Positions 35,955-49,400 of a stretch of 53,862 bases of DNA are shown in pieces (the first letter of the stretch is position 1; every line of letters starts with the position of its first letter). Location of the stretch: NCBI GenBank assembly GCA_000226015.1, contig JH153160.1, positions 100,820 to 154,681 on the forward strand. The letters run 5' to 3'. Both the position numbers and the translations under genes were made by a program. Origin of the DNA: Mnemiopsis leidyi. Taxonomy: Eukaryota; Ctenophora; Tentaculata; Lobata; Bolinopsidae. Under the pieces are notes generated by a model that was not told the origin of the DNA, made no database searches, and saw only the letters and a list, made by a program, of their open reading frames with translations.

Positions 35955-37182
35955 TACACTGGATCATGATATTGTAAAAAACTGTTTTTCAAGTACAGAC
36001 TTGATATTCAATCTGAAACCATGCTAATTCCCTGTGAAATTGTGCTTAGGTCTAGGAAATAAAGAAAGCATTAATTGTAACTTAATATAAGGAGTTTATC
36101 TTATAAGCCCAAGACCCAGGTCCCAGACTTAGTAAAACTTAAATAACGAAGTTTTTTGGGCGAAGAATAAGAAATGAGAAATTCACATGCATTGTCACAA
36201 AATTTTCAGCAGATCAAAATGTACGAACTACAAGGAAAATCACGTCTCCGGCTGATAAAATTCAGAGTTTGCTATATAAAACAAGATACGTCTCTCAAGT
36301 CAACGCAAACGGTAAGCAACATGGCAACAGCGTCTTGATCATTGCCTGCGAGGCAGGGTCAGCGAAACGTCTCTTTGGCTTCGAGATAAAAAAAATCTTC
36401 AAACTTCAGACCAACTGTGAGCTGCTTCAACATGAAACTTACCGGTTACATCACTCCACTGTGTTATCATGTTAGTGCTTGATAGCGAACGCACGACTTT
36501 AACAATTACATGGAGTAAGTTTCGATATCAAGTAAAACTGTGAAAATACACCACAAGCTAGGTGTACTGTGGAAAAGTGGAAGTTGTAACGATACGTGAA
36601 CAATTGCATCGTTGTCGGTGGGGGTCAGGTTACATGTTTTAGGTTTTGTTTTGAATGGAGAGATAAATTAAGCAGCTTTCTGTAATATAGGGCGCTTCAT
36701 GATCTCTTTATAAATTTATCATCTGTAGAGTTACCGTTGAAGAACCTGAGTAAACTTAGGGGACAACAATTGATGTCAATATCATACACGACCAGGGACT
36801 CTGAGAATTTGCAATATTAGGTAAAAATGGAAAATGTGGGCCCTTAAAATTTAGTTAAGTTAGCTTTTGCTTGAAGTTGGAGTGGTTTCATAGCTTCTAC
36901 CACAATAGCCACGAAATTTCGATTTCAAGAGCTGCAGATAATAATGAACAGATAAGAAACGCATAGCAAACAAGCAATGAAACTGATAACTTGCATGTTA
37001 TGTATGCTTGTTCGCTATATGTCTGCTTTATATATAGCAGGCATATTACAGTAAGCATAATGGAAAAACCGATGGATAGCAAACAGACAGCTTATAAAAA
37101 CAGCGTGCGATATCCCAATATGTTCTGCCAAGCCTATGACGCCATAAGTCAACGAATTTATACTTTATTGTAGGCGATGATA

Positions 37183-37492
37183 CAAGGTAGCAAACAGATA
37201 TCAAGCAGACAACAAACAGTTATCAGACAGCAAACTGTTATCAAGCATGAGACAGCAAACATTTATCAGACAGCAAACAGATATCAAGCAGACAACAAAC
37301 AGTTATCAGACAACAAACAGTTATCAAGCAGACAGCAAACAGTTATCAGACAGCAAACAGTTATCAAGCAGACAGCAAACAGTTATCGGACAGCAAACAG
37401 TCATCACCATACAACGAACAGTTATCAGACAGCAAACAGTTATCAAGCATACAACAAACAGTCATCTAGCAGACAGCAAACAGTCATCAAGT
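37183..37492. repeat. Minisatellite (CAGACAGCAAACAGTTATCA units)
   Basis: Around fifteen units of about 20 bp, alternating AGACAGCAAACAGTTATC and AGCAGACAACAAACAGTTATC. The repeat keeps two plus-strand frames open by chance. Confidence 0.9.
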
Positions 37493-37991
37493 TGAAAGCT
37501 GCCAATACTAATAGTAATTGAACATGTAGCAGACATTGAATAAATCATGAATATCTAGAAAAATAACTAGGTCGCAGATCGCAAAGAGTCAAAAAAGATA
37601 TGGTTCTAGCAGCTAATTTTATCGGTTATAGCCGCTACACCGACCTATATTACTGACACTACTGGAACGTACCATGTCTTTACGCACTGTTCTCAGATAT
37701 TGATGTTACAGTATAATGATTGAACTTAATGAAGCGGCTGGACTTGATGTATCAATGATGATATCGAATGCTCACTTTTCGTCGTGAGACAAACAATGCC
37801 AGCATATCATGTACTGGTCAAAATTACCAAAAACCAATAAATTGGTTGCTCCCTTTGACCGGGGAGAGTCTCTTGGCTGATCCATGATCTCTCTAAAAAT
37901 AAAGTGATATTCCGTTTTAGCCCGGGGTAACAATTAACTTTCACTCCGTCAACTCGGTCGCTTGCTTTTGAGAGTTTTTATAAATTTACTA

Positions 37992-38001
37992 NNNNNNNNN
38001 N
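37992..38001. other. Assembly gap (10 N)
   Basis: Ten N bases. The base composition changes shortly after the gap, so the join deserves caution. Confidence 0.95.
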
Positions 38002-38065
38002 AGTCTCTAACTGATCGGGAAAGTGGTTTTCTAGATAGCCGTGTTTTGAGTTTTACCGGATCGTG

Positions 38066-38290
38066 TATAATAGCGCTGGTCAGTTTTCAACTTTCGTTGA
38101 AAACTTTTTTCGAGAGGGGCGCTTGTTTGGCCGAGTCGTCGGGGGCCTTCGGCCCCCTCCTTCGATAACGGGCCTGCGTCGGGGCCTTCGGCCCCTCCTT
38201 GGCCTTGGCAAAGGGGGCTTTGTTTGTTGGGCCCTGGCAAGGGGGGCGGGAGTTTTTTCCCCGGTCGCGCTGGCCAGCGCTATAATAAAT
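38066..38290. other. GC-rich hairpin cluster of unclear origin
   Basis: GTTTTCAAC-TTTC-GTTGAAAAC followed by six T; then GGGGGCC-TTC-GGCCCCC and, 25 bp later, GGGGCC-TTC-GGCCCC, each followed by TCC; then GGCCTTGGC and GGGCCCTGGCAAGGGG. GC is far above the surroundings. Such serial GGCC-loop hairpins are seen in some organellar or bacterial DNA, so this may be an organelle-derived insert or a contaminant joined at the gap. Confidence 0.5.
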
Positions 38291-38989
38291 TTGCTAAGTC
38301 GCCATACATGTGACGAAATTATGGAATAACAATCTGTAAATGACAGAACAAACTTCGATATGAGACGAGCAAGTGAAAGAAGTCACATCACGATCGGGCG
38401 GTGCGTGTTAAATGATCACATTATTTGCGATGGAGACTAGTTTTAGGCTTCATCCCCAATCTTATTGTTCACATCTATCACTGCGGTGCATTGATCAGCT
38501 GGTGCAATAAAACACGCATCTCAATCTCATGTGTTGTAACGAACTCGTTTTGATATACCGGATTGGAAGATATCTATAGACATAGTGATTGACGAATGAC
38601 GAAGTAAATCCATAAATCGGAGCGAGCAAGTGATTATTGTCCCCAATTTTCTTAAGAATTTGAACTGAAAGTGAAGGGCAGTATTGTTTGATATTGTTCT
38701 ACTTTCGTTTTTGACACAAATCTAAACACTGTCGTTTCATAACTGTAAGATAGTGATAAATCAAAATGGAACAGAATTTTATTCGTGTTTGTCAAATTCG
38801 AATCTGTTTTGTGTTAATTTGGCTCAAGACTCAATCCCAAGTCCAAACCTGAATACATAATGTATTTTCGAGTTCGACTTCACTTGCGATTTAATTAGTA
38901 CCAGTGACACCCAGACACCAGTGCTATAAATCCGAGTCTGACATTGACATTTTGATATCCGGAACATGCAAAACATAGCAAAATAAACC

Positions 38990-40320
38990 AAATGCATGCT
39001 TGTAAGAGAAGTTGCCTCGGTGATACTCGACTCTCGCAGCTCAAAGCTGAACTGTAGACGGATTTATAAATATCGTCAAAAAAGAAGGATCTTTAGTATT
39101 AGAATAAGATGTGAACGGAGTTACTCAAAGTACAATTTGACGCGGACGTGAAAAAAATGGTGCAATCCTCCGGGTGGCCGGCTCTACTTGTTTATCTGCA
39201 ATCTGTTAGTGTTATTGTAAAATTTGCGTTTACTTTGTCTGACTTTGTCCGACCCTCATTCGAAGCGAGAATAAAATGACGGGAGGGTGCGCGCTGCTGT
39301 ACAACGTTTACTCGACAAAAGCGCGCGGGCGTTTTGTGTTTTGACATCATTAAAACGCCGGGGTTGTCCGTGTCGCCGTGTACTTACCCGATTTTCGCAG
39401 CTCAAAGCTGAACGAGATCGTTTCGTTAGGACGGTAAAAAATTTGCCTGGTGACCTCAGGATTTTGTTGCAGCGAAGCTGTCGCCCCGTAGGAGCGGCAT
39501 TGCTCTAACCAGAGCCCTTTTCGCGCGCCCCACCACGTAGCAGCAGCCACGCGCGGCCAGCGGCGTAATGGTAAGTATTGGACTTGCACCTGGTAAGGTG
39601 AACGAGATGATATCCGTCTATAACGTTCCAACGAAACGTTGTCTCACGTTGTGTCCCTTTTCAAAAAAATTTAAAAAATTCCGGCAGCAGGGCTATGCTA
39701 CGTGTACAACTACAGGTTAGGTGAATGTTCTGACGAAACGACACTTCGTTCAGCTTTGAGCTGCGGGAGTCGGGTATCACTGCGACAAACTTTCACTTAA
39801 AGTTAATCTTGTCCCAGTTACACTTACAGACTTTCATCAGGGACTCTCGCAGTCTCGCCTGGTTACCGTAATCTTACTCTTTGTTGTTTCGGAGGGAAAG
39901 AGAGAGCCGCGCAGCGCCCGGTAAAGTCTCGCCGCGCAGCTTTAAGTTTGTCGTTGCTACACGTTGCATAGCCCTGCTGCCGCGAAGCGGCAACCTCCGG
40001 CGCGCGCGGCGGCGTGGCCGCGTTTAGTGTTACGCTTGTCTCACGTTGTAGGTTGATAACCTACTTACCTACTGTCGCGGCCATCACGCGCTCTCACGCA
40101 TTTCTGGCCTGGCGCGTCGCCCGTTAACTTTAAGCGTTGAATTGTGGCCGCGCACAGCCGTGAGACAATGTTACGCTAGATACTCGTACCTCACTACCTC
40201 AAAGTTGACGAGATGATATCCGTCTAACGTTCTAACGAAACGCCAGGAGAGTAGCAAGCTGCGAGCCGCGCGCGAGTCGGGTTACACCTCGACGAAGGTG
40301 TAAGCTGAACGAGATAGGTC
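38990..40320. repeat. Cluster of dispersed repeat copies in both orientations
   Basis: Repeated elements: CTCGCAGCTCAAAGCTGAAC (39034, 39395), AACGAGATGATATCCGTCTA (39601), its relative at 40206-40304 with CGTTCTAACGAAACGCCAGG and GAGTCGGGTTACACCTCGAC, a reverse-orientation piece at 39408-39470 (CGTTTCGTTAGGACGG), and GAGTCGGGTATCACTGCGAC near 39768. The region is GC-rich with pieces fused in different orders, as in nested insertions of one family. Confidence 0.6.
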
Positions 40321-41781
40321 CGTTACACGTTAGAAGTAGAACGTTAAACGAATAATATTTCGTCAACTGTGAACACAATCACATACATATATTGCACATG
40401 CAACATGTATCAGTGTATCACTATAATAATTGATAATAATTATACGTATCTTTAATTTTTGATTTTATCTTTGAGCTAGAATTAGATTTAGAGCAATAAG
40501 TAAAAAAGAGGTTTATGTTGAATGATAAAATTAAATACTCGACACGGTACGAAAAGTTTGAAAGGGAAGAGGGGGTGCAACCCCCAAATTAGCAGGGGAT
40601 TACTCTAAGTATAAGGAAACTTTTGTACGGGTCCATATCCAATTTAATTTCAATACTATTTCTAATATCTTAATTCTTCCGAAAATTGTCTCAAATATTA
40701 AGTATAGAATACAGGCAAGAAAAGGAAGATGTAATTCGAAAAATTAAAATATATTATGGGACTCATGAATTTGATCAAACATCAAAAGATGAATAAAATC
40801 TCATGACCTTTCGGCTCAATGAATTCCATTTATCTGCACTTCTTGAAACCGAAGCGCTGTCTTCAGAATCAGAATATATCAAATTGTTACCGAATCAACA
40901 TGAAGAAACTATGAATTATCAACGATGAATTTAACTTAAACGAACTTAAAACGGTGGCTATCAAAAGCGGAAAGTTAAAATTGTATACACAGTAAAACGT
41001 TGTTTGAAACGTAGTTATCAGTCTCCAAGGACCCTTATAGTTATAGTTACAATCGGAACAACTTTTCCTACTAATCTATTCCCCGTTCAAATCAAAATAG
41101 AGCCTCGGTCAAGCCGCATTTCAACTGAACATTTAGAAGACCGGCAAAGGAGCTAGCCCCGAATTGTTGCTCCACGTATCAGTTATATCATCAATAACAT
41201 CTACTAAAAACAATGGTCGAAACTGATATAGGAGCTAAAGCAATGGTCTTCACTTAACGTTGCTGTATTTACATTTTACAATATAACTAACTATACATGA
41301 TCAGTTATGTTAAGTCAAACGCATTCCTTTTGCTGAGAAGATAGTTACTGGATGTGAATGTCCATTGTTCATTCAATTCTGTCTTTGTGTTTGTGATATT
41401 ATCGGATATCTTGTGAAAATGTAACAGGTATGCAATGGCGATTGAACGCTTTTAAAACGCAACATATTTAACATCTTTAAATACATGGTAATGCTTCATC
41501 AAATAATTTTAAAAACCAAAGATACATAATACCAAACACCGTAATTACTTAAAGATTCAAAAATGTAAAACAGTCGAAAGAATTTTAACTCATAATACAT
41601 CATACTAAACCGCATGTAACTTTACAAAACCCCGCTACATGTACAATCGCAATACTCTGGATTTGTTCGGCCCGATCTAAATTTTGATTTCGAACGTAAC
41701 GCATTTTACAGTGGAGGCTTTTAAGCTTCAACGCAGCTCACGCGTTACATGTCACGCGTTAGCGCCACGTCAAGTAGCTCT

Positions 41782-41995
41782 TCAAACGTTTGTCATAGCG
41801 CCACTTTCCCGATCTCCAATGCTCACTGAACATTTTTCTGGTGCCGATGGTTCTGGAGACGCCGACGAGATCCGTTCAAGTCCGGGAGACGCCGGGGCAG
41901 AGGAGGCTGTTTTGAGAATAGGATGTAGTTCTGAGAAGGACGAATGATTTAGCGTGTTTGTCGAGATTTTGTGGTTCGGTCTGTCCGGCATGCTT
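41782..41995 (-). CDS. Candidate C-terminal exon (possibly of channel B), 70 codons
   Basis: On the minus strand a very strong acceptor (TTTCTCTTCTATTCTTGTTAG) precedes 41995. The phase-2 frame then runs SMPDRPNHKIS..., TASSAPASPGLERISSASPE and stops at 41782. The Ser/Pro-rich composition resembles the tail of channel A. Channel B exon 20 ends in phase 1, so at least one more exon would be needed between them. It could also belong to a separate small gene. Confidence 0.35.
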
Positions 41996-43438
41996 CTAAC
42001 AAGAATAGAAGAGAAAAATTGACACTCTCAGTGCTTTGCAAGGTGAGTTGTGTAAGTGTTGTTGTACCCTTTCAATGATATTGTCAAGTTTTGTATTTTG
42101 CATGTGCGCTTCGTATAATCCTTGTCGAAGTGAACTTAGTCGAAATAAAGTCCGTAACAGTCCAGCATTGTAGTCCAGATAGAGTCATGTAATTGTTTTG
42201 GGGACTCGTCAATAATGCTTTTGTGAGACTCGTAGCGATTCGGTATTGTGGGAAGAATGCTATAGAAAATACAACAAAACAAGATTATTAACAGAAAACA
42301 GGATCGGGCTAAACCATTGATACTGCCAAGACCGAAATCACTGTAGACAATATCGGAAGGACAGAGTATTTTTACTGATGTCATCATTTTTAAACCATTT
42401 ACAACATTTGTTTTATTCACCTGATTTAAATACAATTAACAAGGATCTCGATAACAATCTCTCTGACACCGTAACATTGTGTAATTACAGGGTGTAATTA
42501 TAATTTCTGCTTAGGTATTTCCGCAGAATAATACAATAGGTACAGTTGTGCAGATTGCAAATCAAACAGCAGCATTTAAAATGGCGGTGTAACAAAATGG
42601 CAAATAATGAACAATAAGAACACCACAAAAAGTTACAGACAAGGAACAGAATAACAGAGAAACACTCAAACATGTGCCACAATTTACAGGGTACTTATCG
42701 AACACTAGATATCGACCTCTGGGCTCATCGCACGCTTTTCTAGGGCTATGTCTAAAGAGAAAAGAAGGGCTGTGTAAATTTTGAAAAGTTGGTTTTTCTG
42801 GGTTACGATTCACAAATTCGTTCACAAATTTGCAGCAAGTGTTTCGAGTTTTAACTTCGTTTGGATTTAAAACTCGGAGCTAGAAACTACTGTTAACAGT
42901 CATAAAACTACTGTATCTGGCAGAACATGCACTGAATCAGATATCCCGAATTGCTGATAAGTAAATATTATGAAAGTTGGCAATATTCCAAGAAGTTTAA
43001 GTTACTTTTTCAGCATTAGGCGAAAATGATGTCTTGTTTTCTAATTCTTCCTCTTTTTACTTCTCTACCGGGCACGTGCGTCGAAACATTTGCTGCGAAT
43101 TTGTTCTCAGTTCATACCCTCCTCTCATTACTGGTTTCGGAACTAGATTGTTCACTTTCTGGCTCCACGCAATACAAATACAATCGTAATTGCTACAGGG
43201 TTCCTATTCTAGAATGTTAGGCTTGTCCTCATGGTCATGGTCAGTCAGTCGGATTCGGCGGAGTTGTCTGATTTCACGATAAATGTCAGGTCGGTCGCGG
43301 GTCTAAAATACATATGCACTGAAAAGTAAGCATTTCAAAACACACGTCAAACTCATTAGGATATGAACGGGCTTATTTTGTAGAAGTAAGTCTGATATGA
43401 GAAAAACTGGGAAAAGACAAAGAGGTGCTGGTTGTTAC

Positions 43439-46400
43439 CTGGAGAAGAGGCTCTGGCAGCAGTTCTACTGATTTCCTCGTCGTGGTCCGTGTTGATGACT
43501 TGAGGGATGATCAGTGACGGTTTTGTGCTGGGTGCAGGTTGGGATCTGCTCGATCTGTTCGATCTTTGTGACCTGTATGAACTCGTCGAGGATTTCCGAG
43601 AGTTCGAACTAAGCTTTCGCTCAGGCGCGTTTGAGATTGCTTCGAAGAGTCCCTTAAGTTTGTTGGCACCTCCAGCGATCTGGAGACCTGGCTTGGGATC
43701 GTCGTCGTCGTCGCTGTCATCGCTGTCGTCGCTGTCGTCGTCATCGTCAGAAGACGAATCGTTTTGAGTGAAACTGTGACGATTAACGCCGAGAGCAGCC
43801 CCGAGACTGCCAGGTGGAGCGAGTAGTCCACCGCTAGTACTGGTCTGGTTTACCATGAAGTTCTTTACTTGGTCCAACACTGCTGCAGGACTGTCTCCAA
43901 GGGTTTCTGGGATCTAAAAATAAACAAGTTTACATTCAACCCTCTGACTAAGTAGGATAACTTTGACCAGTAGGATAACTTTTGGAGATGGCGCGAAAGA
44001 ATCACGATAATGCTTTCAAAAAGCTGTCTTGTGATATCAGAATCGTAGTAAAAACAGGCGAATTTTACAGTATAAAAAGAGTGATTACATCTCTCTGGTA
44101 CATGTTGAGCCACTCCTTGTGGGCGTCGTTGAAGAACCGAGTTTCTTGTTTGTACTCGTTAGGAATGTAAACCTTCCTTCGGAACTCCTGGAATGTAAAC
44201 AACTGTCGACGTGTAAGACTAGGTCTACTAAGTTGACATTTCGACGTGTAAGACTAGGTCTACTAAGTTAATATTTCGACGTGTAAGACTAGGTCTACTA
44301 AGTTAATATTTCGACGTGTAAGACTAGGTCTACTAAGTTAATATTTCGACGTGTAAGACTAGGTCTACTAAGTTTAATGGCAGGAAGTTACTCAGAGAGC
44401 AGTATAAGACTAAAAGGTTGAGGAAGGTGGAAGGAGAACCAGATAGCGGTCATTACCAAACAAACCGGTGTTTAAAGAAAAACCTGCTTCTTGACGAGAG
44501 CTCCCTCCTCGAGAGTAGCCTCGTCCTCTTCGTCAGTGTCGTCGTCCTTCATGACGTGCGTCGTTACACGGTGTGCGAACCACGACAGCAATGGGGACAC
44601 TTTCCCAAACGTCTCCGCATTCCGCTGAATCTCCTCCTTCCTATGCATCCAGCGTTGTTTTTCTTCCTGCATGATTCAGAATTCCAATTCACAAAAGAAT
44701 GATAGAATAAGTCGAAAAATTGTTTTCAGACCTCATTTGCGAATTGACTAATAATAAAAACGTAAAAATTTAAGCACTCAAAGTACCCCGATAACGGACC
44801 TGTACACCATCTATTTCAGCCACCATAGCCCCGTTAGGTTTGTCCATGGTCATGATGATAAAAGAAACCTGACCATGTATCAGGTTCTGTTTCTGATTCC
44901 TCTTCATCCTCCAGTGCTTGTAAACGTGATAGTCGTTTGTGTGGGGATGGAAGGAGAACTCTCCCTCGTCCAGCTCGTAGTAGTCCTCGCACTTAACGTC
45001 GTCACTGTTCCTGATTATACCGCGTATCGGCTTACTCTCGCTCGTGAAGATCAGTTTGAAGTGGAGACTCGACTGATTGTCGTTTAGCTCCATCAGGATT
45101 TTACCCTGGGGCCGTTCGTTCAGATCGATGAATTCTGATTTGATGTAAAGCTTGCAGTCAGGTTTATTGAGTTTCATGCGCTCGTTGCTTTTTTCCGAAT
45201 ACAACAGTTTGACCTCAATGCCACGACTCTCTGCATCGTGGTGCTTGTCCTTTCCCTTAGACCCGGGGTAATCCTTGTCGAGAGAACGCTGAATGTCATC
45301 AATCTCGTTAGAGTCGATTGTAAAAATTTCGCTGGTTATGATGCTCTGACGCCAGGAACCCTTCTTACTTCGGGTCACCTCTAGGATAAGTTTCCGATAG
45401 GGTTCCGGCTGTGATGTCCCGTTTGTGTTAAAAATTGAACCAAGACGAGATCTTCGACGTTCCGGTTTGGCGACAGTGGGAGCCGGACAGGACGGTTCAG
45501 GGATCTTCCCTTCGTACACCTGAGTAAGGGAAGATTAGCTCGGGTGAGAGTGTAAATAGGGAGTCTGTAACGATAACATTCGGTCGATATACCGCAGACC
45601 TGCCTTGAAATTCATCCCTCTGATGATTCTACAAGACATTTAAAAATGTAGGAAAGATATTCTTCTAACCTCAAAAGAAATTCCAGGCTGTTCACCGAAA
45701 GCGTCGTCAGATTGTCTGCTGACAGCGTTGTACATTTCTATGGCGATGGCTATCATTAAATCGAGCAAGATGAGGTCGATAGCGATGTAGAAGAGAATGA
45801 AGTATATGTAGGCCCACCAACCGCTCGCTTTTTGGACGGAATTCATGACACTGTGCCAGTTACTGGTTGTAATCAGTTGTAGCAGGGTGATCAGTCCACA
45901 GCTCGGGTCTATGAAGCCCTGGGGAAAAGTCTTCGTTAACGATGAGCTTGACGTTGATAATTTTTTCAAAATCAAGATTTAATTTAGCGACACTTTGTTG
46001 AAGATAGCTCGGTTAGGAAACGTAGCATGATTGAATACGAATTCATTGATATTTTTGGTGAAAACTCAAATTTTGAAAAACAAAAAGCAGGGAACATAAA
46101 TGGGGAAAAGCGACACAAAAAGCGCAATATTATTAAGTGGAAGAGAGCATTGTGAAAACACACTGAACACAACAGCAAAAACATAGACTGTGCAAAGAGC
46201 AAAGTTTAAGTTATGCGATTTTTTGGTAATTACAAGATTTTGTCGAAAAACGCGAATTTATTTTGTTGTACCGCGAAAGGGACACAGGCTATCATATGCA
46301 ACCTCTAGACATTTAGTTTAACCTGATAATGAGTTTGGTTGATGCAACCATTGGAGGGGAAAACTGTTTGTCATGCTCATCGTCATACCCTCATTTAACA

Positions 46401-49400
46401 AACAGATTTTAAACAACTCATCGCTTCTTCATATAACAATTATAACAGCTTTACTACAGTTTTTTAAACTGTGGCGATAAGGCTTAGATAGCATTATAGC
46501 AGGTGTAATTATTCTAACCACAACCAGGTTTTATTGATATTAGACACAGTATTTGGTGCATAGACTGATTCTGTTGCATGTCCCATTAACCGCTACCGCT
46601 TACTTCTTTGACCGGTAAGGTTAAATGTAATGTAATCAGCAAATTTAGTTTGCCCTGAGCGAGTGTCGGTGACTACCAACTGTGGATTACCAACTGGCCA
46701 TATCAGCTCAGCTATGAAACCTAATTTACCCTTCTCCACATCTTCCCACAGCTGGGCCAGGAAACTGGGCTCATTTACAAACCACACATAAAAGCTGGCT
46801 GGAGCGAGCTATCACGCGGCTACAAAAGCGGCAACTGGCACTGGACTGGAAAATGTGCGGTGCCTGCTTACCAGCTCGCAGCCGTAATGTTGAAAGTAAT
46901 TTTTGGCCAGGACTTCGTTCGAGGATACCGCAAACAATTCTAAACCGATTATCAAGAATACGTAACAGATAACGAGTACAAAGAGCATTAGCATCAGTAG
47001 TACACACAGCACCTGTGAGGAAGAGAATAGGTGACACAGATAGATAGGTAAAGGAAATATTTTACACCAGGTCGGTTGTCCTGGTGGGGAGGCAACTTAC
47101 CAATTTACATTGGTAATGCGCGAAATAGTTCTCGTCGCCATCATCTGCTATGGCAAAGAGTTCGAGGCCTATTCCTAAGAAGACGTACATGATGATTAAA
47201 ATGAAAAAGAACAGTTCAAAGAGAACCACCAGCACCTGAGGGGGTGAAGGTTCCGTTAGTTTGGTGTTAGTTATAATTGTATATATTGCATTGTGTCTTA
47301 ACAATAACGGGTCTAAAATCAAGCTTAGAGCTAAATTTGCGCAGTGAAGATGGTCTGTACGGTCAAATTCTGCTCAAAAGAATTTTCATTCAATTCTAAT
47401 TTAGAAGTCTAAAAAACAAAACTCCAAGTATATCAAGACGAGTACTTTGTACATGAAGACCAGGTTTCCACTGACAGCCCGGAATTGTAGACAAAGCTTG
47501 AAGAGGATGAAGGATTCCCAGACAATCCGGAAAAAGTCGTCAGCTTGGGGCATCGTGTCATCTACTGCTCCTGAGCTAGCTTTTAACGAGGAGAGCCATC
47601 TGATTGAAATTTGTGTTTATGATAATCACACTGACTGCTGGCATATTTGCAAAACAGGATGACCTGACGCGCACCACAGAAGGCCGATATTCTTTGAAAA
47701 TCTTGATGTTTGAATGGAGGGTTAAAACAAAAGTCTGGATTGAAACAGCTGATGATCCTTACGTGATCCAGTATCCAATCATGGCAAAAAAAGCGGCTGA
47801 TATACTCGTAACTTCCCACTTGTTGATCAGCGGATGGAAGAAACTTGTACCGTTTGCCATGATCCGCAGCAAAACCTGAATATTCTTGCATCAAAAGAAT
47901 AAAACCAAATTTATCAATCTAAGCTATAGGGTTTAACCGGCCCAAAAACCAAAGAACTATTGAGAGAAATACGGGTATAAAAACACAGTTCTACAGAAGG
48001 AAGACTTCCCACGGAGAAAATAAAAAAATCCCACCTCAGAGAGGAGAACGAGGAGAAGAACTGTATTGATGGTGGTCCTGGCGATGATGTAGTTTTGGGG
48101 GACGTTGTTGTAGTGTATCACAGACAAGAGTGTATGGATGAAGGAGAACAGGATGGAAACCGTCTGGACACTCACCGTCTTCGGGGTCATCAGCCCGAAG
48201 AAGGTGAGTCGGAAACAGTAGCTTAGTATCCGCCTGAAGGGATCGGCGTCATCTCAAGCCTCTGGCGGAAACCGTGCAAGTTGTGTAAGTTCGTTTTTAG
48301 GTTTCGTTACCCAACAACTCCAAATATTTGTCGAAATTCATAGACAAAGAGAAACGAAGCAAAGTTCCTTCTATATTTTTTAACTTGAAGTATTACAATA
48401 AATGAATAAACACCGGACACACAAAATTACGCAACATCAACGACTCGGGGCAGCAAGCAGCTTTGCAAATCAACCACCAAAACCAACACCTAAGACAAAA
48501 GATAACACTAGATTTGTACCTGTGAGCAGGTATGCGAGCGTTACTCTACAAACAATACACTCAAGACACACAGACACAAACAAACAGACGCACACAAACA
48601 TACAAAAAAAGCTAACCGTGCAAACTGTCCAATCTCAGTGTTTTCTATGGCCGTGTCAGCGTCTTTGAGTGTGTAGTGAAGTTTTAACGCTTCAGCTATG
48701 TTGAGGAAGTCCAGCACGTCGAGCTGGCCCTTCTGTTCCCAATCCAGCATCTGGAACATGAAGTGGGACTGCAGCTTCGTGAAGTCTTTCTTCAGAAGTA
48801 GTATCAGCTCGTTCCACGAGTGTTCTTTTATGTAATAATTCTCTGAAAAAAAGTCGGTTGATGTACACCCTCAGTGAAGAGCTTAGAAGCTCAGACGACA
48901 GACGAAACTTGCTATACAATAAACATTATCGATAGGGTACCGACATCATGGCCTATAATAGCCAATTATGCTAAATGTTCAAGAATATTGCGAACTTACG
49001 GTCTTTGTCGATCCATATAAAAGCTTTAGTGATACCGAGTCGCTCTTTGCGTTTTTCAGAATCGTTTGTCTTCTTAAGATAGGACAGCCAGAACTCTACA
49101 ATCACAGCCAACAATACCGAGAGTAACAGGAACATTCCGATAAATATGAACACGATAAAATACACTGAAAATGAGGCGTTATGTCAATTTTTTCAAGCTT
49201 AAAAGCAGAACTTTCTTTAAAGAAATCCGAATTTCTAGTTAATGTACAACTATTTGCACTTACGGAAGTTTGCTCGATTCGCTTTAAACGCCGGCACTGA
49301 AATAGAATACAGATTGTTAGTCGGAAACGGAAGAATTAGGGCATTTATTAATGGCGGGTTAACGAACGAATAAGCATTATGTTGGTATTATTTTGGTCCC

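Larger units (their letters stand above)
35955..41781. other. Gene-poor stretch between the two channel genes
   Basis: 5.8 kb without a supportable gene. It holds the channel A promoter side, a minisatellite (37183-37492), a 10-N gap, a GC-rich hairpin cluster (38066-38290) and a cluster of dispersed repeats (38990-40320). The rest, including 40320-41680, is AT-rich with no open frame of interest. Confidence 0.6.

Noticed and set aside
37177..37521. Two long plus-strand frames of repeated QQTVIK-type residues
   Set aside because: They are translations of the minisatellite; open only because the unit lacks stops.
38063..38329. GC-rich frames (GGLRPPPSITG...)
   Set aside because: Created by hairpin repeats; no protein-like features.
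42136..42435. Minus-strand 99-codon frame with a hydrophobic run as a channel B exon
   Set aside because: A good acceptor lies inside (before the ILPTIPNR part), but two frames are open after it and no good donor follows; could not be fixed.
43281..43302. Short final exon DPRPT for channel B
   Set aside because: Acceptor and phase fit, but five residues are too few to support; an alternative near 42700 is equally good.
44206..44373. CRISPR-like regular spacing
   Set aside because: Units are contiguous with no unique spacers, and the genome is eukaryotic; a minisatellite.
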